Source of the DNA: Papaver somniferum
Lineage: Eukaryota > Streptophyta > Magnoliopsida > Ranunculales > Papaveraceae
Reading direction: 5' to 3'
DNA length: 64,000 nt
Assembly: GCF_003573695.1 (NCBI RefSeq)
Contig: NC_039364.1
Location: forward strand, 65,616,256-65,680,255
Shown here: positions 11,899 to 23,068 of the stretch, one piece after another
Layout of the letters: each line of letters starts with the position of its first letter
Numbering within the stretch: position 1 is the first letter of the stretch
Translations under genes and position numbers: made by a program
The notes under the pieces: generated by a model
The model's database searches: none
Seen by the model: the letters and a program-made list of their open reading frames with translations, nothing else
Told to the model about the DNA's origin: nothing

Positions 11899-12411
11899 TA
11901 GGGTTGAGCGAAAACACCCACATCCATAAATTTTATCCAAACCAATCCGCATTTTAGCGGGACACCAAATCCGTTTCTCGGTGGATTAGGTGCGAGTAAA
12001 CTTTTGAAACCGGTCGTTTTGACGGGTTGGACTATATCACCCATCCGTTGGACCCCCATCTTGAAAGGAAGTTTTGGTATTATCCAAAATATGAAGGATA
12101 AACTAGAGCGCGACCAAGGTAGTTACATTTAGAAGCCATAGAAATAACCAGGATCAGTAAGAGAAAGGGACATAGTTGAGGATACTATGAACTCAATATG
12201 CACTAATATTTTTTTGTCTGTGTTTATCGTACACAATATTTATATTAGTCTTTTGTAATTATGTTTTGAAATCCGTTAATCCACCCAGTCATCCATTCGC
12301 ACGTGGATATTTTATCCGTTGAGTAAGTGATGGAATGGATGTCGGTGTGTTTCTAATGGGTTGGACACGGATGACACCAAATCAACACCAAGCCGCCCAT
12401 TGCTCACCCTA
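11899..12411. mobile_element. hAT-type MITE upstream of TOC34
   Basis: The left end TAGGGTTGAGCGAAAAC and the right end (reverse complement) TAGGGTGAGCAATGGGCGGC are short hAT-like inverted repeats. The left flank is TCAAAAAG. The right flank, if the neighbouring MITE (12415-12819) and its TCA duplication are ignored, reads TCAAAAAT. This is a 7-of-8 match, as expected for a hAT 8-bp target duplication. No coding capacity is recognised; the 77-codon minus ORF at 11826-12059 crosses the element border. Confidence 0.65.
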
Positions 12412-12414
12412 TCA

Positions 12415-12819
12415 GAGCAAGTCTTATGGTGGAAGAGTTCCATCTTCCACGCCACCTCAGCATTTGGAACCATGGATGGAAGTGCAAGTGTAGTGGTGGA
12501 ATAATGAAAACGCTATTCTTAATATCGCTAAAAAAACGCTATTCTTAATAGCACTAAAAAAACGCTATTAAGAATAGCGTTTTTTCTCAGCCGTTAGATT
12601 TCAACAACTCATCCTAAATCTACGGACAAAAAAAAAACGTTATTCTTAATAGCGTTTTCTTAACGTTATTAAGAATAGCGTTTAACGCTATTCTTATTGG
12701 CGTTCAGATGGATTCTACGAACCCTTCCACGAAACGGTGAAACCTTACTTGGATTTTCTGTGGAAAACCTCAACTCGAGAGCAAGTCTTATCGGTTGGAT
12801 TCCACCATAAGACTTGCTC
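12415..12819. mobile_element. Hairpin MITE with perfect inverted ends
   Basis: GAGCAAGTCTTATGGTGGA at the left is matched exactly in reverse complement at the right (TCCACCATAAGACTTGCTC). It is flanked by TCA direct repeats (12412-12414 and 12820-12822), so about 405 bp with a 3-bp target duplication, as for PIF/Harbinger- or CACTA-related MITEs. The centre (about 12505-12705) is filled with direct and inverted copies of AACGCTATTCTTAATAGCG. A second inverted copy of the terminal motif lies at 12776-12790, making the right end itself a hairpin. It lies 0.2 kb upstream of the TOC34 leader. Confidence 0.8.
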
Positions 12820-12899
12820 TCAAAAATAAAGGTCCAGATAACACCTCCCCACCATATTTTTCCTCAGAATTTGTCTTCTTCGTAATTTACCTCGTGCCT

Positions 12900-13036
12900 T
12901 TTACAAGCACGTCCTCCCTATAACCGGAATCGAGAGATAAGAGTTTGAAACTCTTCATTTTTTCCATTTTTTCACAGTTCAGTCTTCTCTCCTTCTTCGA
13001 GAGAGCTCCATCTTCAAAGACTGCAACTCAGACCAG
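12900..13036 (+). promoter_or_regulatory. Leader exon and promoter-proximal region of TOC34
   Basis: A pyrimidine-rich stretch (TTCAGTCTTCTCTCC) leads to a splice donor at 13037. The matching acceptor is at 13738-13739, so a 5'UTR intron of about 0.7 kb is likely. No convincing TATA box is seen; CCCTATAACC near 12918 is a weak candidate. The start of transcription is not defined by sequence. Confidence 0.5.
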
Positions 13037-13739
13037 GTAAAATCCTAGACTTTCTTCTGTAACTTTTAGGTTTCCCTTCGGTTCTTCTTCTGCTTTTCTA
13101 TCTGAAGTTTCTTTTATTTTTTCTTTACTTAGGGTTTAGTATGATAATTTCAACTGCCTAATCAGTATGCTCTTTTATATTCTGGGATTTACTTTTTCAA
13201 AATTCACGAAACTTATTTCAATAGGGTGTAGTTTACTTGTGAGTTTGATTATACGATATACGGATTTCTTAGAAGATAGTTATTGGAGTGAACGTTTTTA
13301 CCTTTATAAACGAATTGTGGGTTTGATTTTTTCGATTTTTTTTCTGGAGTAAGTTGTCAAAGAAAAAAAAAACAGTTAGTGTGGAGATGGAACACAGTAT
13401 ATGGTACCCTAGAATTTCAGTTTCTGAGCAGACTGTATATGTGCTTTTATCAATATGGGCATTATGAGTGCCAGTTGGGTCTGGTTGATAGTTGTTTGGA
13501 CTTTAGATGAGTATTTAATGAGCGGTCCATTACTTCTGGTGATTTTTGCATGTATTAGATATTTGGACGATATGTTGTCGTAATGATACCTAGAGCTCTC
13601 TAGGTTTGCTGCCGGAAGAAATATCAAATTAGTAGTGCTTTTTGTGGTGTTGTAAACCATACCACATAAAATGATTTTGTGTCCAGAAGTTTTATTGTAA
13701 TGTTAAGCTGTTAATATTTTTGCGAATTGTGGCTGTCAG

Positions 13740-16438
13740 GATAAGTGGTCAATGACATCCCAGCTAGTTCGCGAATGGATTGGTATTCAGCAGTTCCCTG
13801 CTGCAACTCAAACTAAACTGTTTGAGTTACTTGGGAAACTAAAGCAAGAGGTTTGACCCCTCTTTATCATAATGATATTCATGGAAGTGTAAATTCGTCT
13901 TTAGCTGCATGCTATATGTGGGTTAACTACGATGATGTTTTTTTTCTTCCAGGAAGTGAGCACGTTGACAATTCTTGTAATGGGGAAAGGTGGAGTTGGA
14001 AAATCTTCAACTGTGAATTCCCTTGTTGGAGAACGAATCGTAGCTGTCAGTGCATTCCAGGTTGGTTTTCTCATACAATGCTCCAACGGTGTTTTTTTTT
14101 TTTTTTTTTTTTGGTGAAAGTTGAGGTTTTACAAATCTGTTCTCGTAATTTAAGTTCTCTTGGGTGATTTTTATGCAGTCTGAAGCATCACGACCTGTTA
14201 TGGTATCACGATCAAGGGCAGGGTTCACATTGAACATCATTGACACCCCTGGACTTATAGAAGGAGGATATGTCAAAGATCAAGCTCTTGAGATTATAAA
14301 ACGGTTTGTCTTGTTTGACTAATTCTAATTTGCATGATGCAGCTTTTGGCACTTTGTAGTTTGTATACATAGTTCTAATTCTCCCTCACATTTTCTTATC
14401 CTTTCATTAAGGTTGAACGTACATTGATTTGTCTAATGTTACAGGTTTCTTCTGAACAAGACGATTGATGTTTTGCTCTATGTAGACCGCTTGGATGCCT
14501 ATAGAGTGGATAATTTGGATAGACAAATTATTAAGGCTATTAGTGATAGCTTTGGTAAAGCAATATGGCGTCGAGGTGTGCTTGTCCTCACACATGCTCA
14601 GCTCTCTCCGCCTGATGGATTGAATTACGAAAAATTCGTTGAAAGAAGATCAAATGCGCTTCTGAAGGTTGTCCGCATGGGAGCTCAGATAAAAAATCAA
14701 GAACTCCAGGTACAACATTGCTTAGTTCTTAGTTCTCTAAATAATTCAGTTCATCGGTTGTCTTTGATGTGAGTAAGAGAATGCAACTTATGTGGCATAT
14801 TAGAGACTGTACCACTGAAACTCTTAGTTTTAGACTTTGGTAGAAGTGAATCCGTAAAGGATAACTTGAAATTATACAATCTTCAAGTGATTTAAAATCT
14901 ATGTAGCTGCTTACTACCCAATGATAGAATGATAAAAGTTTTTTTACTAGTTGTTTCCCTGATGTTTGAAGTTCTGCTATACTCTCAACCTTTTCGTAAG
15001 AACTTGTGGACTGTGTGGAGATGTTCACTGTTTTCGTTTGTCTTTCAGTAATCAGGTAGTCCTTCTTTCAAAATTTTACTAAAATTTTTTCTAGGGATGT
15101 GAGGAGTTGGGAGTAAGTAAAACAAAAAATCCACTTAGTTTTAAGACCTTAAAATTCGTTTTATGGTATGTCTTTTATTACAAATTACAATACAGTGTGA
15201 TAACTTAAGTTATGTAGTAAACTGCAAATTGGACATCTGTGGTTCTTAGACTTAGGTGCATAGCAACACAGTGAAAGATATTTGGAATTTTCCAACCTTG
15301 GGGAACTCCAAATTCTGTAAAGCCTAAATGCAACTAGACTTGTTGTATTTAGTATGGGACTAGTCCCATACTAAACAATAGTCGCCTGGGATAACAGGTC
15401 CTAGTGAAAAATAAAAAACATCAAGAACTTGGGATTAAGCAGTGTAGTCATCTGAGAGAATCAGGTAAGGCGCAGATGGTCAGTGGAGGGGTGTTGTGGG
15501 GAAGTGTTAGGCTACTGCGGGCCTGAACTATAAATGCAGTTAGCAATAAACTACTCTGACTTTTATCAGTATGGATTCTGTTACTAATATGTAGTTCCTT
15601 AATTCCTGCTGATGTCATTTATCGTTCTTTTCTGTTTCTCGTGTTCAGTCCAGTACGGTTTTTTGTTTTAATTAGTTATTAGTATTAAGGTTTATCTTAA
15701 AAAAGAAGAATTTGTCCTAAGAACTCAAGTAGTTTGAAACTGATGATTGGGAAACATTTTTGGTTGCTTATTAAAATCATCTCTGAATCGGTAACTTCAA
15801 CCACTTAGCGGCTTGATCAAGATCGATCAATTTTTTTACGTCTTTTTGTTTTTTTCACAGGACTTCCAAACTCCGGTTGTGTTGGTTGAGAACAGCGGGA
15901 GGTGCAATACAAACGACGGCGGTGAAAAGGTTAGTCTTCCTTTATCACTGTGCATCTTTTGTCATCGTTTGATTTTATTTAAGCTTTTCTTTCTTGAAGC
16001 AGTGAAACTTTAATAACTTGAATTTGACTTGCTTATGCAGATTCTTCCAAATGGCATTGCGTGGATTCCTCATTTGGTACAGACAATCACAGATATTGTG
16101 TCGAATGGAAGCAAATCAATTTTAGTTGATAAGAAGTTAATTGAAGGACCTAATCCTAATGAAAGATTCAAGTTCTTTATCCCTCTCCTTTTGGCCTTTC
16201 AGGTAATTTTCTTCAGCATGAGGGTGGTGATTTCAGATAGCATTTTGTAAGTAATGAGTTTTATATCGTATGTAAATAGTATTAACTTTTTGTAACTATT
16301 TTCTTAACCGTCTTTGCTTTGGTGCAGTATTTTGGTGTTGTTAAACATATTCAAAGAGCTATCAAGAATGATGCCAAGAGCGAAAATAAGCCTCTGTGGG
16401 AATTAAGAGATTTAGGTTTGGCCAATCGCAGGTACTAA
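13740..16438 (+). CDS. TOC34: Toc34-type chloroplast outer-envelope import GTPase (seven coding exons)
   Basis: This is a receptor GTPase of the TOC complex, which recognises transit peptides at the chloroplast outer envelope. Coding exons are 13752-13850, 13953-14060, 14179-14303, 14445-14709, 15861-15929, 16041-16202 and 16328-16438. All have GT-AG borders and consistent phases, giving 312 aa (family about 300). The ATG at 13752 matches the known N-terminus style (VREWIGIQQFPAATQTK). Motifs: P-loop GKGGVGKSS in exon 2, DTPGLIEGGY (G3) in exon 3, THAQLSPPDG in exon 4, ENSGRC (G5-like) in exon 5, and LPNGIAWIPHLVQTI in exon 6. A non-coding leader exon appears to end at 13036 (donor GTAAAA), with the acceptor before 13740. 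The C-terminal membrane anchor is in exons 6-7 (FFIPLLLAFQYFGVV). No break is seen. TOC33 versus TOC34 subtype is not decided. Confidence 0.95.
14091..14113 (+). repeat. Poly-T tract in TOC34 intron
   Basis: An uninterrupted run of more than 20 T residues lies in the second coding intron, ahead of the acceptor at 14177. It is likely length-polymorphic. Confidence 0.8.
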
Positions 16439-17454
16439 AGTAGTATGGACTTTGTACCTGTAAATGAAATTACCTCCTGGTAGTTTTGTCAGTTGATCTC
16501 TTAGGTTCTTAGTTGCCCCAGTCTTCATCTTCTTCGGCAGAACTTTTTTGTTGGATTTGAGTTCTTTTCTTCTATTCTCTCTAGTATGTTTTCAAGCTTT
16601 TATTTGGATGATCAATATATATAAGTATATCTTTATCTATTCTATTTAGTTCACAGTTTGAGGCGAATCTTCTTTGTTTTGGTTCTTTCTTTCAAATTTT
16701 GCTTTACATGTTTGGGGGATATGGGGGTCCAGTAGTTTCTCTTCTGTACAATTATGAAATACCGGTTTTTAAAACCGCAAATTGGGTAAAAGAAAGAAAT
16801 TAAAGAAGATACGGAACTATACTCTTGTCATGAAGTAAAAAGAAAAAGAAAAGGAAAAAGTTGTATGCTCTGTGGAACTAGCTTGGTTTGCACTTTGCAC
16901 TATCAGGTTAACCAAAATTCAGCCAATCTCGACTGTGGTCCCTGACTGTGGAAGCTGTTAACAGTTAATAGAGCCCCCTTTTTGCTTGCAAATATTCTGG
17001 TGTTGGCCAGGGGGAAGAACTGGTTTTCGTGGGGGACCATGAGCGTGCTGCCTGTATATCTCTTTATAACTGTTCTTGCATGTGGCAGGCAATCATCATT
17101 ATTTTCTTGCAAGCATCAATCATCATTACCCTCACCAAGAGCTTAACTTTACGACTTAATCGTCATTAACTGTAAGAAATTTGAGCATCCTAAGCTGGAT
17201 TTATAGCTCAAAATAAACATAATTACGGCTGATCAATCAATGGTGGGGGGAGTATCCATACTTGAGCTTTCTCGCACAAATGGAAAGGTGTGATTGTGTG
17301 AGTCAGACATTTGTATTTGAACGACGAAGAGCCATCTCAATTCTGCTATGAATGTGACTTAAAATGCCACTGATATCCTTTGGACCGTTTTTGGAGATGA
17401 GTAACTAACACAGGGCTCAGACCATGACACGGTGGAGATTCGTCAATCTTCGAA
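16439..17454. other. TOC34 3' region and intergenic DNA
   Basis: Contains the probable 3'UTR just after 16438 and non-coding DNA. ORFs here (for example the minus frame 17112-16903) show no recognisable protein, and no repeats or RNA genes were seen. Confidence 0.5.
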
Positions 17455-17601
17455 AAATAGGGATACGGGTATGTATTAAAATTATTAATTTTATAACAAT
17501 TCATTTTAGTAAAAAGAATCACATAAAATTAAAAATCCTTAAATACTTCACGAAATATTAAAATAAAATAGATAACAGTTGTCTAACATCTCGTTCGCCC
17601 A

Positions 17602-17885
17602 TTACTCATTAATATTGTCTTCATCAAAGAGCACCGCTTTTTGCTGTTGCTCGTCAAGTGAAAGATTTACAACTTCAAGTTCTCTCGCATCGTCCAGTGT
17701 ATCAAATTTATCTTCACTAATGTCCCACATTCTACTTTCTCCTTTCGTATAATTTTCACTTTTTCGTGATATGACATGAATATTAGTATAAACAAACAAT
17801 AAATCCTCAGCACGTTGGGATACAATCTTGTTTCTCTTCATTGAATGGATAATATTTGCTCTAATTTCTCTCCAATGGTAAAAAT
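17602..17885 (-). pseudogene. hAT transposase C-terminal remnant
   Basis: The minus frame ends with residues typical of the hAT transposase C-terminus. IHSMKRNKIVSQRAEDLLFV, YTNIHVISRK, MWDISEDKFDTLDD and NLSLDEQQQKAVLFDEDN correspond to the region after the hAT dimerisation domain. The frame continues upstream to about 17885 (IRANIIHSMKRNK) and is then lost. Only about 95 residues remain of a family that usually has 600-700. Flanks (17455-17600 and 17900-18110) contain GATACGGGTA/GTATCCG-like motifs that often accompany such elements. It is a dead fragment between two host genes. Confidence 0.75.
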
Positions 17886-18245
17886 TGTATATGCTCCAAT
17901 TATATTATACTAAGTATCCCCTCTCGGATATCCCAGAGTATCCCCTACCCTTTTCGTAATTAATAAAAAAGAATACTTTAAATGGAGTATCTGATACGTA
18001 CCCCAAGTGTCCCCAAGTATCTGACATTGATACGGCGTCCGACACGGATACGTCACCGATTTTAAAGTATCCGTGCTTCATACGCTCAGACACCCGGTAT
18101 TGTCATGGTTACCCCAATATAGAATAGGATAGACCGGAGAGATGACAAGGATATCATATATCAAATGTCTTACTATATAGATAGTGTAGACTGTAGAGAG
18201 AGATTGAATGTTAGGCTTTTGAGTTTTGAAAGTTGTTTGAAAATC

Positions 18246-18254
18246 CTATAAAAA
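18246..18254 (+). promoter_or_regulatory. TATA box of the DUF1295 gene
   Basis: TATAAAAAGGGG lies about 55 bp before the ATG at 18305, which leaves a short leader of roughly 25-30 bases. Confidence 0.7.
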
Positions 18255-18304
18255 GGGGATCAAATTGGATCTCATAAACACCGATCAAGAGTTTATCCAT
18301 CCCA

Positions 18305-19433
18305 ATGGGGAATTTAAAAAATGCTGTGATATCATTCTTAGCTCCATTCCCTTCCATTATTTTCTATCTGACATTCCTTCACCAATTAAAAACTGAAACT
18401 TCTTCTCTTTCTCCTCTCTGGTTATGGTGTTCAAATCACCCAATTGCGTTAGCAAACATATTTTTCTTCTTCAATGTTAACATCCTCTTCTGGGTTATTG
18501 GTACTATTCAATCTAGTCACTGGGTAAGTTTCCATTTCTCCATTCAGCCTTTATTTATTTTACTTTCTTTTAAATTTGTGAATTTGGGTTGCAGATGATA
18601 GACTTGTACTGGACAGTAATTCCTGTGTTGCTTGTTCATTACTATGGAACTCATCCATATGGTTTCTCAAATCAATGGAGATCAACTATTGTGATTTTGT
18701 TAACTTGGATTTGGAGCATTAGACTTACTCACAGTTACTTTAGAAGAGAGAAATGGCAGTGGGGTGCTAAAGAGGATTGGAGGTTCTGTGATATGAGACC
18801 ACAGTATGGTAAACATTGGTGGTGGGCATCATTTTTTGCAGTCTATGTCTCTCAGCAGGTAATCGAATTAACTCATACTACTTGTTACAGAATTTGGTTA
18901 CCGGTATCCTATTAGATAATAATAACAGTGTTAATGAAAACAAACAACAGGTCTTTCTCATAGGAATTTGCCTTCCAATGTATGCCATTCATTCGGTTGA
19001 GAAAACTTGGGGCATGTGGGATGTACTATCTACATTAGTATGTCTTTCGGGAATCGTTATTGCATACTATGCAGATACACAGCTCAACAAATTTGTAACT
19101 AAAAACGATACGCTTAAACAACTTGGGTCACCTGCCATTCCCACCCTTGAAACGGGATTGTGGCGATACTCACGACATCCGAATTACTTTGGCGAACAAT
19201 TATGGTGGTGGGGGTTAGCATTGTTCGGGTGGAACGTAGGTCATGGTTGGACTTTCGTGGGTGCTCTTGTAAATTCTTTAACCTTGGCATATGTAACGGT
19301 ACTTGTAGAAAGAAGGATGCTGAAACAAGAAAAAAGAGCTGATGCTTATAAGATGTATCAGAAGACAACATCGGTCTGGATACCTTGGTTTAAGCTTTCT
19401 CCTATGGAAGCAACAAAAGATAAGACTACTTGA
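18305..19433 (+). CDS. DUF1295 / steroid 5-alpha-reductase-like membrane protein, three exons
   Basis: Exons 18305-18523, 18595-18858 and 18951-19433 join in phase to a 321-aa protein. Multiple hydrophobic segments are visible: residues about 7-27, 50-70, 75-120, 150-165, 175-195 and 235-260. The C-terminal part carries the family hallmark RYSRHPNYFGEQLWWWGL, followed by AYVTVLVERRML. This hallmark is shared by DUF1295, 3-oxo-5-alpha-steroid 4-dehydrogenases and isoprenylcysteine methyltransferase-type folds, which bind NAD(P)H or a related cofactor near this motif. The central block RREKWQWGAKEDWRFCDMR is typical of plant DUF1295 proteins. The substrate is unknown; a lipid or sterol reductase role in an internal membrane is inferred from the family. 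No break is seen. Confidence 0.92.
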
Positions 19434-20076
19434 CATGATCACTTTGCTTTGTATTGTCTTTTGAAGTAAGCGAGTACTCTTTTCTGCGAAAGAATTTGTT
19501 TTGGTTATGGTCCCTGCCTTTGTAGAATCTCTCCCTTTTCATGTAATGTGAAGATATTTGTCAATGAAAACAATCTCAGAAATTTGGTTTTCCAGTTTAT
19601 CTATAGGTCTTCTTTTTGTACAATTTCAGAAAGTTAGTCCATCATGTTGGAGCGCTTTATAACTAAGGTTTCTTTGTATTAACACATGCTTTCTGTTTAT
19701 CTGCTAAAAACTTGAATTATGATGATCTTAAGAGTGGGGGACTTTACTAGAGGCCATCCACTTGGGAGCATGGAACACAAAATCAGAATTCCAGGTGCAA
19801 AGTTTCTTGGTTTTGAACTCAAAATATCTCAGTAAATGGTATGTATAATATGATGGTAAGCAAGCTAAACTACTAATGATACATGGTACAAGTTGGATGC
19901 CTACAGAATTTTAGAGTTTTTGTCAATATATCTTTGGCTTAATGTTTGGAGCTTCTGAACTGTCTGCCTAACTTCAAAGAAAGTGGCTATGAGATGCAAT
20001 GTAAATGACGTGTGAGGCTGTCAGTGACTTAATTATGGTACAATATCTGAACTTTGGGCTTATTTTGCTTATGCAG
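19434..20076. other. Intergenic DNA after the DUF1295 gene
   Basis: Includes the likely 3'UTR (AATGAAAACAATC near 19563 could serve polyadenylation). No ORF or RNA gene was recognised. The last part leads into an exon-7-like TOC34 relic and may derive from the same duplication. Confidence 0.45.
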
Positions 20077-20225
20077 ATTCTCAAAAATGACACCATATGC
20101 ATTCCAAACTTGGTGATCCAAACGGACATGTTACTCAAATGATGCAAACCCTTGTAGTTGACAAAAGTTGGTTGAAGAACCCGAACTGAAGATACATGTT
20201 CGTCATCCTTATTCTGGCCATCCAG
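20077..20225 (+). pseudogene. Relic of TOC34 coding exon 6 (counting coding exons)
   Basis: The segment follows GCTTATGCAG, exactly as in TOC34 (acceptor at 16040), and continues ATTCTCAAAAATGACACCAT, an eroded form of the TOC34 exon at 16041-16202. It then keeps recognisable pieces: CATTCCAAACTTGGTGATCC, CTTGTAGTTGACAAAAGTTG, GAAGAACCCGAACTGAAG and TTATTCTGGCCATCCAG before a GTAAG donor. Length is 149 against 162 bp, and the frame is broken. No other TOC34 exon was found nearby, so this is a lone, old fragment of a tandem copy, separated from the gene by the DUF1295 locus. Confidence 0.7.
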
Positions 20226-20960
20226 GTAAGTTCTATCAAGGGTGCTAATCTCCTCCCATAAAATTGAAGTGAATTGAATTTAGTCTCTTGTGATTAATGA
20301 TCTGGATGTATTTCGTGGTTTCTGAGAACAAGGGATGCAAAAGCTCCCAATTATATTTTCCCTGTAATGTTGCTTTTCAGAAAATTTGTTTTCACCTGCT
20401 GATTACAATTCCAGAAACAGGATAAATACCTGAGAAGAAGGAAGGGTCCCTTTTTGTGAAAATACCGGTGTTTTAGTGCAGCGACTCTATCAATTGCACA
20501 CCTCATTAACTATTTATATACGCGTAAAGTTTTTGGAGTTCCTGTTCCAAGTGCAAACTGCACTCTTCCCTTAAACATTTCATATATTTCTTCTCTCTTT
20601 TTAATGATAATGTTTGAGCTTGTAGTCGTAACTTAGGAAAATTTTCTATCTTGAATTACAAAATATCTGTCTGTTAAAAATCTACTCCGTATTTATGGGT
20701 ACAATGACACTATATTCAGCAAAATCTGCAACTGCCTTGTTATTTTTCTGGTAAAAGGGCAAGAATTATTAAATAATGGGAACTGAAGTAGAACACAATA
20801 TAGAAACTTAAATAGCAGCTGAATCGTTTTAGCATGAAGATCTTGCTACATAAACATTTCAATCATATGTGAGTAGTAGAGTACACGCATTATTTCTATT
20901 TCTTGCAAATCCTTTACATTACAGACTCTTTATTTTGTTAGTTTTGAGAGAATGAAATTA
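20226..20960. other. Intergenic DNA
   Basis: No gene, RNA or clear repeat was seen. The stretch near 20900-20960 is the probable 3'UTR of the minus-strand gene that ends at 20961. Confidence 0.4.
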
Positions 20961-21516
20961 TCAAGCAACAACTAGAGGTGCATCATCTTTCTTCTCCTCG
21001 ACGACGACAGCTTCGGATTCGACTGTCTCGTCTGAAGTCACCTCAGCTACTACTGGTTTTTGTTCATCCTCTGCGGTTTCATTAACAGCCTCAACTTTGA
21101 GTTCTTCATCTTTCTTCTCATCTGATGGAACAGTAATCTCAGAAACAAGATCCTTGATAGCATCCTTGGGTTCTTCAGTTTCAACCTCTGGTTCCTTGGT
21201 TGGCTCTGAAAGATCTACCAATGGTTCTTCCTTTTGAACTTCATCTCCGGTCTTTTTCTCCTGCATTCATGAAAGAAAACGTTATCTCTGAAGACACTGA
21301 AACATAACTTTCAAGTAAAAGAGTAAAACCTTTAAGACAATAAGATTTACCATACTGCAAGTTTTATGCAGTAATGGCTATTTCATTATGGTTTTTTACC
21401 TCGGCAGGGGTTTCAACCTCGACATCTTTAATGGCTGGCTCAGAAACGACGTTTTCTCCCGGAAGGGTAGCTGGAGCGGAGTTCAAATCCTTGGGTTTGC
21501 TTGCACAACCTCCCAT
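20961..21516 (-). CDS. Small acidic, probably N-myristoylated protein, two exons
   Basis: Exon 1 (21516-21400, 39 codons) begins MGGCASKPK, a good N-myristoylation signal (Gly2, Ser6) with a nearby Cys4 for palmitoylation. It ends with donor GTAAAA. Exon 2 (21260-20961) follows an AG acceptor in phase 0 and ends TGA, giving 138 aa. The remainder is very rich in Glu, Val, Lys and Asp (DEVQKEEPLVDLSEPTKEPE, VAEVTSDETVESEAVVVEE), probably disordered, with no known domain. Such proteins are found in plants without a defined role. Attachment to the plasma membrane is inferred from the N-terminus only. The frame is intact; a TATA-like element lies upstream. Confidence 0.82.
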
Positions 21517-21656
21517 CGTAATATTTCTTTACTTCAAATTCTGCGATGTGGAGGCTGCTTGCGAAACCGAATAGATCAACAAAGGTAGAAACTAGGAAAG
21601 TTAAATAACTTTTTGGGGCTGGGAATGAACGAGGAAATTAGAGAGGTTTGGAAGGT

Positions 21657-21668
21657 GATTATATAAAG
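21657..21668 (-). promoter_or_regulatory. TATA box of the small acidic protein gene
   Basis: The minus strand reads CTTTATATAATC about 145 bp upstream of the ATG at 21516. Confidence 0.6.
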
Positions 21669-21940
21669 AGATTTTGAGAAAAATTAGGTGTATGTGCTTG
21701 GTTCATAGTTGAAAATAGAATTTGTGGCAAGAAATCTACAAGACTTTTTCTCCGTGCCCTATATTTGGCTCTCTTAGTTGTCTCTATGTTTGGGTATATC
21801 ATCTGTTGGAGTTAGTTGTGCTTTCTTAACTTCATTTGGTGGAAATTTAGAAAACCGTTTGGGAGATTGGCTATTTTCAGAAGTTGATAGCTAATTACAA
21901 GATGGATACCTAGGAAAAAAATGCAATGTGTGTCATGTCA
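21669..21940. other. Upstream region of the small acidic protein gene
   Basis: Non-coding DNA between the gene and the retroelement nest. No features were recognised. Confidence 0.4.
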
Positions 21941-22560
21941 TCTGTAGGTGTAAAAAGTTACACAACTACGTCCATCAATCAATATGAAATGATAGTAATG
22001 TAAGCAAATAAGAGACTCATAAAAACATAAAATATACGTGGCTCGCCATGATTACCTACGTCCACGGGGTGAAAGGATGATCTTATTGCTTTACTCAAGT
22101 TTACAAGGAAGAATGCTCTCCACAATACTCTATCTCTCCTCTTACTCACTCACAGATTACTTGCCTCTTCTCAATACAACAGGTTTGTATTTATAGGCTA
22201 ACGCGTTCATACAATAAAGTTACCGTGTAAGTCACATTCTATCTTCTTCACTGATCCTATCGGGTGATTGGTATTGTCTTCCCCGATACTTATCGCCTGG
22301 TCTTACATCACCCCGATGAGCATACTTCCCGATATTGACGACCTAATATTCTTTAACCTGACGTCGTCGTTCCTCCCGACCCGAATCGGCTATCCTTAGT
22401 TCCTGGCCCCACTTTGACTAGATTCTTCTGCTCTTTCCACCTGCCTTGTCAGTGTATTTAATGCCTTGATTCCTGATACACATCTCTCCATCACATCCGA
22501 TTCTTCACTTTACATGTCCTTGTCTCACATGTGCTTGGTAGATATCTCTTTTGTTGAGCC
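21941..22560 (-). repeat. Probable 3' LTR of the Tat1 gypsy element (limits uncertain)
   Basis: The stretch has LTR character in minus orientation: a TATA box (CTATAAATAC, minus strand) at 22187-22196 and a leader-like region towards 21941 (TGTAGGTGTAAAAAG). It lies downstream of the Tat1 pol and antisense ORF, where the 3' LTR is expected. No second copy exists in the window to confirm the borders, so both ends are estimates. Confidence 0.5.
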
Positions 22561-22815
22561 CGTGTTATAGAGGATGATTCGGTGTTTCTCTCTGCTCCGC
22601 CTCTGGTGGGTCGTCGTCCGAGATTATGCCACGTACACTTGCAAGTTATTTGCTACTACATTCATGCCCCTTCTTCCGCTTGTGTGCTCGGCACGAGGGG
22701 AAGAAACTGTTTCGCCTTCCACGGTTCTTGCCATGCCGTGTATTCCGCTCTGCTGTCTCCCATTATCTCCCCCTTTATGACCCGTTACCTCCTCCGCCGG
22801 TTGTAACTGCCTGAG

Positions 22816-22823
22816 TTATAAAT
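22816..22823 (+). promoter_or_regulatory. TATA box of the Tat1 antisense ORF
   Basis: TTATAAAT on the plus strand lies about 245 bp before the ATG at 23069 and opposite in direction to the element's own transcript. Confidence 0.5.
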
Positions 22824-23068
22824 GCGAGTGATAAACCCTTGGGTTTTCATTCTTCCGTTTTATCCTTCTCTCTTTACTTAAGAACCAACATTCTCTGCAA
22901 CTTCGTCTCTTCAACTCTCCTTCGTTCTCTGTTATTCTTTTAATCTTCTTGTTTTCTGCCATTATTTTGGTTCTTCCGCAACCTTTTGTTTTGATGTTGC
23001 TACCGACCCTGTCCTTTGTCGCCTTCATCACCCTCAACGTTATCAATTCTCGATTCTCATTGTTTTTA

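Noticed and set aside
12505..12705. Possible CRISPR-like array of regularly repeated palindromes
   Set aside because: Units are irregularly spaced, lack unique spacers, and lie inside a MITE in a plant genome.
16903..17112. Minus ORF after TOC34
   Set aside because: 69 codons, no domain, no splice or promoter context.
22574..22814. Overlapping plus-strand ORFs upstream of the Tat1 antisense gene
   Set aside because: Three frames open over the same bases without motifs, and upstream of the likely TATA box.
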